Assembly (NCBI GenBank): GCA_948468505.1
Contig: CAOKJE010000004.1
Location: 1-49,979 of the forward strand
Length of the DNA stretch: 49,979 nucleotides
From: an uncultured Clostridium sp.
GTDB taxonomy: Bacteria; Bacillota; Clostridia; TANB77; CAG-508
Direction of reading: 5' to 3'
The notes under the pieces were generated by a model. It made no database searches. It worked only from the letters and a program-made list of their open reading frames with translations, and was not told the DNA's origin. This document shows positions 40,582 through 48,327 of the stretch, piece after piece; within the stretch, counting starts at the first letter, position 1; every line of letters begins with the position of its first letter. Both the position numbers and the translations under genes were made by a program.

Positions 40582-42734
40582 CTAATCTTTTTCTAACTCT
40601 TGTTCTTCATTAGCACGTTCTTTAATATCACTAGTAGAAGTGGTATAGGGAAGTCGGATTTTTCTGGAGTAATGAGCCATTTGTTCTATTATTTCATCAA
40701 TTTTTTCTTTTTCAAGACCACTATTTTTTAAAATAGTTTGCATATCACTTTGATGTAGTGTAATATTGGGGTCTTTTTCTTGAATTTTTTCAAGACGTTT
40801 TAATAAAATATCAGAAAGACATGTAGTTTCATCACCTTTTAAAAGTACCTCTCTAAAATTATCTAATAATTTTTTTACATTAACAAAAGCTGTATTTTTA
40901 TTAACACGTGAATGGGTAGAAGAGATAGCAGATAGACGAGGTGAATGATATTGGGCAAAAATAGGAAGATATGTTTCTAGTGAATAAGAAAAAGTTTCAC
41001 CTTTTTCTTCATAGTAATTGCCATCTGTCCCTTTTTTTAATACGGTATGTTCATTTTCGTAATACTCCTTTATTTGAATATTTTTTAGAGCAGCCTCAAG
41101 ATTTCTTCTTAGTCTTTTTTGTTCAGGTGTTAAGGCGTCTATTGGGGTAGCAAATAATCTCTTCTTTTGCGCCACTGGGGTTGAATCTAGTATATGAATT
41201 GCATTTTCCAAAATAGTTTTATAATTTTTACTATCTTTAAATTCTTCTCTTAACTCAAAAAAAGGAGAAATATCAATTTGTTTATTTTCCAGAAGGTTAT
41301 GGGCATAACTACCATCTTTAGAAGCTTTATACCTTGCATATGACAAAAACTGTATCTCCATTTTTCTGCCATCAGGCATTTGAACAATTCCAAAAAGAGC
41401 AACATAGCCTTTTCTTTTTTTCTTTGGTTCAAGAGAAAGCATCTTTACATTTAAGTGATCTCTTAAAACATTTTCATTCATAAAATTTTTGTCTTTTAAA
41501 ATCTGAGGTGCCATAAGTTCTAAAGCAGCAAATTCAAGTTTATCATCTATTCGGTTATCAAATTCTATAAATAAAGACATTAATTCATCTTGATAACCGA
41601 GCATGTTCTTCATAACTTAAATCTTTCTTAAAATTATTTGCCTTTAAACGACTGCGATAAGTCTTTAAAGAAGTATCTAAAAGCTTAGAAAAACAAGTCC
41701 CTGGATCATCCTTATCTTTTGGTTTAAATAAGATACCTTTATATTCTTCCGAACATTTTGGATAAGTAAGGTGTTGCAATCTATCTAACAATTCAATCTT
41801 TAACTGCAAGTAGTCCTCTTCGGTAAAATCTAAAAAAGAAGAGGGATCATGCAAAAAATCATGTAAAGGATGAAAAATATCAAGATTTTCTTTTTTTTGT
41901 TTTCGATATTGTATAAATTCTTGTCCTTTTTTTGTTTTTTTCATTTCTTTATTAATATGAAAAGTCTCAGCAATACCTGTTGTGTAAACAGTATAACCAG
42001 AAAAGTCGTCTGAAACCTTTTGCAAATTAAAATTATTGGATAAATCCGCATAACTAATTCCTTGTTCAAAATTCGAAGGAACTACATTGGTAAGAGATTT
42101 CATAAATTCTTTTCTTAAATTATCTGTTGTACTTTTTGGTCCCTTTTGTCTTCCTGTAGTGGCAATATGCACTTTTGAACTCAAATTTTTTGATTGGATA
42201 TAATAACTAGATTGAACATCTTCATTATTTTGAATGTTTTCAGAGTGTTTTGTGTATTCATCCACAATATCATTAACCGCTTTTTCAATAAATTTTATTT
42301 CTAATTTAAATTCTGTAGAATCTTTTTCTTTTTTTACTAATTTTTCAATTTCTATAGGATATTTTTTAGCAATAATAATTTTTAACTTTTCCATTTCTTT
42401 TTCAGTAACAGGGCAAGTTTTTGGATCTTCCAAATAAGCTAAAAATAGCTCTTTTATATATTCTTCAAAGGATTGAATAACGTCTTTGGTCACAGGAAAG
42501 CCGTAATAAATCAGCTACTTCTTTAGAAAAATTAGCATTAACTATCTTTTTTAATTTTTTCTGTCGAGTAGACGATATTTGACGGTCATTTTTAATTTCT
42601 GTTAAAAGACCATATAAATCAAAAAGAGAAGAGGAATTAAACGCATCAATTAGCGTCTCATCTTCAGTTGGAATTACTCGAATGGTTTTTAAATATTCAT
42701 TAAATTCTTCTCTCGTTTTTAAAGGATAAGCCAT
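40582..42734 (-). CDS. Large hypothetical protein, two CGGN recoding sites
   Basis: No family recognised. Conventionally it looks like three separate fragments. On the minus strand the breaks are TTA CGG CTT (CGG at 42503-42501) and GCT CGG TTA (41599-41597). Dropping the C gives KEVADLLGFPVTKDVIQSFEE and SYEEHAGYQDELMSLFIEF, producing one 716-residue soluble protein. The start at 42734 has GAGGTG nine bases upstream. Visible features are a long helical N-terminal half, an HPLHDFLHD segment near 300 and a beta-like segment GIVQMPDGRKMEIQFLSYARY near 470. It is transcribed away from the U32 gene. This is a rare host gene whose existence only becomes visible after the CGGN correction. Confidence 0.75.
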
Positions 42735-42796
42735 AAAATCACCTCTATACCTATTATACCATAAACTAACATAAAATGGAATACTTTGGTAATAAT

Positions 42797-42825
42797 TTGA
42801 CAATCCCAAAAAACGTCTATATAAT
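42797..42825 (+). promoter_or_regulatory. Consensus promoter of the U32 peptidase gene
   Basis: TTGACA (42797-42802), a 17-base spacer and TATAAT (42820-42825), 30 bases before the start. The divergent hypothetical gene has a TATAAT on the other strand at 42758-42753, with a poor -35 box. Confidence 0.85.
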
Positions 42826-42855
42826 ATAAAAAAATAAATAAAAGAGGAAGCAAAA

Positions 42856-44086
42856 ATGAACAAAATCGAATTATTAGCCCCAGCAGGGTCATTTGAAAAA
42901 GCAAAAACAGCCTATCTATATGGAGCAGATGCCGTATACTGTGGTACTTCAGAACTTTCACTAAGAGCAAGAGCAGACATGAAAAATGACGACCTAGAAA
43001 AGACTATAAAATATGCTCACGAAATAGGCAAGAAAATATATGTAACACTAAATATATTTGCATGGGATGACAAATACAAAGAAATCATAGAAATGGCAAA
43101 AAAATTGGAAGAACTAAAACCAGATGGAATTATTGCAGCAGATGTAGGAGTAATCGAAATATTAAAAAAATATGCACCATCTGTACCAATCAATGTAAGT
43201 ACACAAGCCAATATTATAAGCCTTCATGACTGTAACTTTTGGTATAAAAATGGAGCCAAAAGAGTGATAATGGCAAGAGAAATGAATAAAGAGCAATTAC
43301 GGTTACATCATGGAAAATAAGCCAAAAGATTTAGAAGTAGAAATTTTTGTCCATGGTGCCATTTGTTTTGCTTTTTCAGGAAGATGTTTTTTAAGTGACT
43401 TCTTATCTTGCAGAAGTGCTAACTTAGGAGATTGTGTACAAAGCTGTAGATGGTCTTACAATTTATATGCAGAAGAAAAAAACAATCCAGGAGAATTCAT
43501 GCCAATTGAAACTAGCCAATATGGAACCAGTATTTTTTCTTCCAAAGATTTATGCTTAATGAAAGAATTACCAGAAATTATTGAAATGGGAGTAGACAGC
43601 CTAAAAATAGAAGGAAGACTAAAAACAGAGTATTACATAGCAAGTGTCGTAAATGCCTATCGAAATGCTATTGACGATTACCAAAAGGACCCTAAAAATT
43701 ATAATGTTACGAAATATCTAGCAGAACTAGAAAAAGTAAAAACAAGAGGACTAACCACCTTTTATTTTAATGATAGAAATAATAATGATATCCAAGAATA
43801 TGGGGGAAAACAATACAATGAAAATTATGAATTTGGAGGAAAAGTAGTAGAATACGAAGAAGAAAAGTCAATTATTGAAATTAGAAATAAACTGCAAGTA
43901 GGGGATACCTTAGAAATCATTGTTCCAAATCAAATAAAGCCATATGAATTTAAAATAGAACAATTATGGGATATAGAAACAGACGAGGAAATCGTGGAGA
44001 TAAGCCCAGGAGTAAAGGGACAAAAAGTTAAAATGAGATTGCCAATTAGGTGTCAAAAAGATTGGATTATTAGAAGGAAAAAATAA
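42856..44086 (+). CDS. U32 family peptidase / tRNA- or rRNA-hydroxylation type protein, one CGGN recoding site
   Basis: U32 proteins include collagenase-like peptidases and the RlhA/TrhP RNA hydroxylation factors. ELLAPAGSFEKAKTAYLYGADAVY is the family start. The standard reading breaks at TTA CGG TTA (43300). Dropping the C gives MNKEQLGYIMENKPKDLEVE, followed by the U32 signature EIFVHGAICFAFSGRC, then SC and GDCVQSCRW with the clustered cysteines that bind an Fe-S cluster in relatives. The corrected length of 409 residues matches the family. Own promoter upstream and a terminator downstream. RNA modification is the better guess for a protein of this size. Confidence 0.9.
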
Positions 44087-44121
44087 AAAATGGCAGGCAA
44101 TAATTCCTAGTAAATCCAACC

Positions 44122-44166
44122 AAAGAACGTAAGGGGATGTCTTAGGACATTTCCTTTGTTCTTTTT
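44122..44166. terminator. Terminator hairpin after the U32 gene
   Basis: A large imperfect hairpin whose outer arms are AAAGAAC and GTTCTTT, with inner pairing of AAGG/CCTT and ATGTC/GACAT. A T run follows on the plus strand. It overlaps the last codons of the convergent DUF368 gene. Confidence 0.7.
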
Positions 44167-44957
44167 TCTAATAAAGAAGCAATCATAAAGCCGGAATAAA
44201 CAAGACAACACACCAATAACAACATCTAATGAACAAGAAAAAGAAGGTAACAGTACAAAAATAGAGCCAACTGTAAAACCGACAATACAATAAAAAGTAG
44301 GAGCATAAAAATGCTCTAGCAAAAATTTGGTTAATTTCATAAAGCAAAAGCCACCTAAGAAAACGCCGATGCCAATTGGAATTAAAACAGGGAAATATAA
44401 GCCAGATACAGAAGAAAGATAAATAGGATAAACACCAAAAAGCATCAAAATAATAGTGCTGCTAACACCGAGGAACCACAATGCCAACCGACATAAAAAA
44501 GCCACACATAACAAGATAAAAGAAGCTAACATTTTCTAAAGTAGAACCGAATAGTTAAAGTATTTTCTAACAAGATGCAAGCAATACCAATCAAAAAAGC
44601 AAGCAAAAAGAAAAAGCAAAATTGGGGTTTAAAGGCTTGTTTTTGATTAATTTCTTTTAATAAAGCAGGAATACTTCCTAAAATTAATCCAATAAAAATA
44701 GATTTAGTTTGGATAGGAAACTGGTATAAACAATAATTTAAAATATTACCCAATAAAATAACACCAAATCCACAGCCAATTAAGATGGGAAAAAGAAATT
44801 TAAAATTATTTTTTATATCTTTAAAAAAATTTAAAATACTATCTAATAATTTTTCGTAAATGCCAAAAATGACACAGAAAACACCGCTACTAATTCCTGG
44901 AAGAATAGCGCCGCTACCAATAGCAATACCTATTAAACATTTAACTATAAAATTCAT
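44142..44957 (-). CDS. DUF368 membrane protein, three CGGN recoding sites
   Basis: DUF368 proteins are polytopic; some (PopT/UptA-type neighbours) have been linked to undecaprenyl-phosphate translocation. IAIGSGAILPGISSGVFCVIFGIYEKLLD is the first family half. Three breaks occur on the minus strand: ATT CGG TTC (44549), CCT CGG TGT (44470) and TTC CGG CTT (44193). Dropping the Cs gives ENTLTIGSTLENVSFFYLVM, SVGIVVPGVSSTIILMLFG (the second conserved PGVS motif) and VLSCLFGFMIASLLEKRTKE, then a stop at 44144-44142. The corrected protein has 270 residues, a normal length. Three independent lesions that all restore by one rule make random decay very unlikely. Start 44957 has GAGGTG upstream. Confidence 0.9.
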
Positions 44958-45112
44958 TCGTTACTAACACCTCAAAGATTATTGTATGAAATAAATAATA
45001 TATTATTACTTGAAATAGTATGAATTTTAAGGCGAAGGTATAGAAAAAATAGAAATCAAAAATAGCAATTAACAAAAATGGCAAAAAAATTTAAAAAATT
45101 TAAAAAAAACTA
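44958..45112. other. Intergenic region before tRNA-Gly
   Basis: AT-rich and non-coding. It contains the ribosome binding site of the DUF368 gene (minus strand) and poly-A tracts. No further element recognised. Confidence 0.5.
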
Positions 45113-45141
45113 TTGACAAAGAGATTAAAAAGATTTATAAT
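45113..45141 (+). promoter_or_regulatory. Promoter of tRNA-Gly
   Basis: TTGACA (45113-45118), a 17-base spacer and TATAAT (45136-45141), about 26 bases before the tRNA. Confidence 0.85.
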
Positions 45142-45166
45142 CTATAATTGTTAAGGGGAAATATTC

Positions 45167-45291
<125 letters not shown>

Positions 45292-45310
45292 GTGTTTTGA
45301 AGTTAGAAAT

Positions 45311-45339
45311 TTGACAATTTTATGTAAATATGTTATAAT
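45311..45339 (+). promoter_or_regulatory. Promoter of the first island gene
   Basis: TTGACA (45311-45316), a 17-base spacer and TATAAT (45334-45339). A leader of about 75 bases follows, with a possible GTTTTCT/AGAAAAC stem (45361-45389). Confidence 0.8.
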
Positions 45340-45416
45340 ATAATTAACAACCAATTATTTGTTTTCTTTCTAAGTTTTATCGAGAAAACATGTGACAACA
45401 ATAAGGAGGAATAAAT

Positions 45417-45671
45417 ATGGAAAATATGGGTATTCAGGAACTGACAAAAGAGTTAAAAAAGCTCAATCCGAACATTGAAGTACGCTTTAAAGCAGACACT
45501 TATCCAGCAATTATCATTGCAAGGTGTTCTGACTGTTCTAAGCTTAATCTTCCAGTGGGCTACTACTACAATGACAAGAATGGGCTAACAAACAAACATA
45601 ACACTGCTTCTGGACAGTATGAAAGCTTTGAGCTGATGACTGAGTATGATTACCTTGCAATGTTGGCATAA
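45417..45671 (+). CDS. Small accessory protein, unknown function
   Basis: An 84-residue soluble protein with an ARCSDCSKLNLPVGYYYND segment carrying a CxxC pair. No family recognised. A perfect AAGGAGG ribosome binding site, a consensus promoter and a terminator surround it, so it is a functional expression unit. Its codon use (CTG, GAG, CGC) is richer in G and C than in the host genes, suggesting recent acquisition. It has no in-frame CGG. Confidence 0.75.
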   Translation: MENMGIQELTKELKKLNPNIEVRFKADTYPAIIIARCSDCSKLNLPVGYYYNDKNGLTNKHNTASGQYESFELMTEYDYLAMLA

Positions 45672-45679
45672 CAGCGTGT

Positions 45680-45710
45680 CCCCGTTGATATTTAATCAAT
45701 GGGGATTTTT
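45680..45710 (+). terminator. Terminator of the first island gene
   Basis: Stem CCCCGTTGA with TCAATGGGG and a T run. Confidence 0.85.
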
Positions 45711-45714
45711 CCAT

Positions 45715-46111
45715 TTTTATAGATGAAAAACTTTCTACGCTAATCAGTAACGCACAAAGAAATTAGAAATTGCCATTTTATTGCTCAATTTTGGTATGAT
45801 TTTACTCAATAAATACTCCACTGAATATTATTCATTTAGTAAGTAAAAATTAACCCCAATATAGATAATCAATCCTATGGGGAGTAACTACTCTCAAAAT
45901 TCCTTTTCTACCATTCAAAATTATAGAATGCATTCGTGATGCATACAAAATGCATATGGCTTAAATTCCGCATGATACGAGAAAAAATTAGGGTTTTAAG
46001 TCAAAATTACCTAAAAATTTAAGAAAAATACCTTGTAAATGCGTTATAGTTCTAGTAGTATAATCTTCTTTAAAGCAGAAATAGCAAGGATTTGATGTCC
46101 TACAAAAAAAT
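45715..46111. other. Non-coding island stretch
   Basis: I see no gene. It contains AT-rich sequence and a weak CCCC...GGGG pairing near 45853-45882 only. Confidence 0.5.
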
Positions 46112-46125
46112 TACCTGCTCCATTA
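46112..46125. repeat. Third copy of the tRNA 3'-end core (14 bp)
   Basis: Identical to 45230-45243 (TACCTGCTCCATTA). It lies between the two 58-bp repeats and may mark a second, older integration junction, dividing the island into units of about 0.9 and 2 kb. Confidence 0.65.
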
Positions 46126-46159
46126 AGTAAAATCGTCGCACCAGACGAAAGTATTGAAA

Positions 46160-46185
46160 AATCAACTGTAAAGGTTGATTTTTTC
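46160..46185 (+). terminator. Intrinsic terminator in the island
   Basis: Stem AATCAAC with GTTGATT (46160-46166, 46174-46180) followed by TTTTT. No intact gene precedes it. Confidence 0.6.
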
Positions 46186-46382
46186 TATTTTGTAGAAATT
46201 TTCGACTGTAAGGAAGAAAAGCTTCGTACAAAATAGTTATGCGAACATTACAAATTCTTAAAGCTTTGCTTTTTTAGAATTTGTTAGTCCGTTTTTTGTC
46301 GCCTTTATCTTGATTTCTTAGCTGTAGCATTTTTAATGCGTACAGATAAGTTATGCAGTTGCAAAAGGAAAGATGGTGTGGT

Positions 46383-46747
46383 ATGATTAGTATCGTTAAG
46401 AAGAACAAGATTAAAAGAGAATTGCTCTCTAAAATTGAATGGGCTTGTAGTTTGAATGCTATAAAACTTGAACACGAAATGATATTGTAAGTTAAGGATT
46501 TATGTAGGAGATTTAAGGTATAAATACGCTTTATCCCAATTAAGAGACTACATAGAAAGGCTACAATTTTAGAGTTTTTTGTGCCTTTCCGTTTAATATT
46601 ACAAGACCTAATAAAGAAATTGAAATAAAATTAAACAAAGAAAAACAAAAACTAATTCGATTAGTTGCAGTAAAAAGTGATAAAAAATTTTCAAAATCTA
46701 AAAAAGAAAATTATAAAATTGAAGCAATAATAAGTAGTCAAAAATAA
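46383..46747 (+). pseudogene. Decayed island gene fragments
   Basis: Three coding-like stretches in changing frames: a 35-codon piece from 46383 (MISIVKKNKIKRELLSKIEW and on), then LRIYVGDLRYKYALSQLRDYIERLQ, then FPFNITRPNKEIEIKLNKEK and so on ending at 46747. The first join would need a +1 shift at TTG TAA G and the second crosses a TAG, neither at a CGG. I therefore read this as ordinary decay. No family recognised. Confidence 0.4.
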
Positions 46748-46847
46748 AGAAATAGTATGAAAGATTTAATCTTGAAATGATTTTTGTACTGCTATATATT
46801 TTCTAACAAGCACTGAATTTTTCCTTCCTAGTCAAAATTCGAAATTT

Positions 46848-46860
46848 GGGACTAAGTCCC
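46848..46860. repeat. 13-bp palindrome GGGACTAAGTCCC
   Basis: A perfect palindrome 115 bases upstream of a transposase remnant. It may be an IS end or operator. No second copy was found. Confidence 0.35.
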
Positions 46861-46975
46861 AAGCCCTTTATAAAATTTTAATTTAGTGATAAAATTATTA
46901 TATATTGAAATAATTAGTTAAAATTTGTGTACAAGGTGATAAGATGTGGTATAATGTTTTCAAGAGGTAAAACAA

Positions 46976-47221
46976 ATGAAAACATTATTTGAAAGATTTG
47001 AAGAACCAAGAGATATAAGAGAAAAAATATAAATTAATAGATATATTAATAATGACAATATATGGAATATTATGTGGTTACACTGGAGATTAGATGTAAT
47101 ATTAAATGAAGACCATTCAAGAAATAGAATAGGAAATTCAATAAATAAATTAGCAATTATTAGAAAAATAGTATTTAATTTAGCAAGTCTAGATACTAGG
47201 TATTACTTCATAAATTTTTAA
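46976..47221 (+). pseudogene. Internally deleted ISAs1-family transposase remnant
   Basis: The N-terminal part reads FERFEEPRDIREK and then, after a frame change, YKLIDILIMTIYGILCGYTGD, as at the start of ISAs1 / H-repeat transposases. It is fused to the C-terminal part LHWRLDVILNEDHSRNRIGN, ending NKLAIIRKIVFNLASLD, which matches the family end (HW.LDV.FNED.SR.R.GN). The DDE core, roughly 250 residues, is missing. The frame changes here do not involve CGG. It marks a past IS insertion in the island. Confidence 0.7.
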
Positions 47222-47346
47222 GCGATTACCATAATTTGGTTGCAAAATTATGTGAAATATGATATTATTAATATAAGGGTAATTTACCAAAGTAACCAAA
47301 TTCCATGACACAAATTAATGTTAATCAAAAGACAGGAGGAAAAAAT

Positions 47347-47721
47347 ATGTACAAATTTATTATGATTGGTCGGAGTAAAAAAGATAATGGAGAAGTAAGA
47401 AGGCTGGTATGGATAAAGGGAACCATTCAGAGGGAAGAGACAAATAAGGCTGATATCAAAGAAACTCTTAAGAAAAGTTTTGAGAGAGTTTTAGTAGGAT
47501 CGGATCCTAGTTTTATCTGGCGAGACATTACTCTGACACATAAAAAAAGCAAAAAAAGCAAAAAAAGCAATGAAATCCAGGTTAAAGATTTGCAGGAATG
47601 GAATCTGGCTTGGGATTATGACGATTTTGATCTTGAGGATAAATTGTTTAAAGAAAGTTCTGAAGATACTCAAGAGTATATCAAAAGGATTAATGAAAAA
47701 CTTTTGGACCCTGAAAATTAA
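47347..47721 (+). CDS. Accessory hypothetical protein with an in-frame CGG
   Basis: A 124-residue soluble charged protein of unknown function behind a strong CAGGAGG ribosome binding site. It contains three 9-base tandem units (47542-47568) encoding KKSKKSKKS. Codon 9 is CGG (47371-47373) in ATT GGT CGG AGT. The conventional reading (arginine) gives the intact protein, while the CGGN rule would give IGGVKKIMEK and an early stop. It is the only in-frame CGG I found that opposes the rule, and it lies in the acquired island. Either the gene came from a lineage with normal CGG or CGG is not fully recoded. Confidence 0.7.
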   Translation: MYKFIMIGRSKKDNGEVRRLVWIKGTIQREETNKADIKETLKKSFERVLVGSDPSFIWRDITLTHKKSKKSKKSNEIQVKDLQEWNLAWDYDDFDLEDKLFKESSEDTQEYIKRINEKLLDPEN

Positions 47722-47756
47722 ACCAAAGAGAGTGTCATAAAATAAAACCAAGCAAC

Positions 47757-47792
47757 AAAAGTTCCAGCTCGATAAAGGGTTGGAACTTTTGT
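47757..47792 (+). terminator. Terminator after the second island gene
   Basis: Stem AAAGTTCCA with TGGAACTTT and a short T-rich tail. Confidence 0.8.
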
Positions 47793-47794
47793 TA

Positions 47795-48111
47795 TGTTAA
47801 AATTATACATTAATTGATTATTGAATATCATTTCACTATTGAATTAACATTAAATGATGAATTGTGTATATGGACTGAATAGTACAAGTAAATCTCTTTT
47901 CAATGTCATTGTTTAAATTACAGTGGCGTTTTTCTACAAAAAAATTGCTATAAATACTTTCATTAAATTCATTTATTAAATTTAAGAGTGTACATTAAAA
48001 AATGTATGCTATATTAATTTTAACAGTTGATGAGTCAATTATTTTTTTGAGCAAAATGTGGGAGGAACACTATGAAAAATAGGCATATTTTTCGCAAATA
48101 ACCTCCTAAAA
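47795..48111. other. Non-coding stretch before the right repeat
   Basis: AT-rich, no open frame with a ribosome binding site and no recognised RNA. A GGGAGGA-like site near 48060 precedes only a two-codon frame (ATG AAA AAT AGG...), which ends quickly. Confidence 0.5.
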
Positions 48112-48169
48112 TGCTCCATTAGAGAAGTCATTGTATTAGAAAGAGGTCTAGTATGATGGCTTTTTAATT
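48112..48169. repeat. Right 58-bp direct repeat (att-like)
   Basis: Partner of 45234-45291 with two mismatches. It closes the 2.9-kb interval. No integrase is present between the repeats, so the element is either non-autonomous or degraded. Confidence 0.85.
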
Positions 48170-48266
48170 AGGACTAACACTTAAATACTTACTCCAAATT
48201 ATGCATTATTATATAAGTCATAAAAACTTGATTGTAACTCTAATTGCTGTATTTTTGAATATTTAG

Positions 48267-48296
48267 TTGTATTTTGATATATGTTTGTGTTATAAT
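48267..48296 (+). promoter_or_regulatory. Promoter of the MurB-like gene
   Basis: TTGTAT (48267-48272), an 18-base spacer and TATAAT (48291-48296), 31 bases before the start. Confidence 0.65.
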
Positions 48297-48327
48297 ACTT
48301 GTAAATTTATTATATGAGGAGGATTAA

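Noticed and set aside
44488..44490. CGG on the minus strand at 44490 as a fourth site in the DUF368 gene
   Set aside because: In the corrected frame it falls as TCG GTT, not as an in-frame CGG.
5925..44957. The broken genes as ordinary pseudogenes
   Set aside because: All breaks are single +1 changes at in-frame CGG, the flanking sequence keeps conserved motifs, and no gene left of the tRNA has an unrelated stop or indel.
5925..44957. Frameshifting on poly-A slippery runs
   Set aside because: The genome is full of A runs inside intact genes, and the codons before the breaks are diverse. Only CGG is common to all.
46383..46747. CGGN-type recoding of the fragmented island gene
   Set aside because: The frame changes occur at TAA or TAG with no CGG, so simple decay is more likely.
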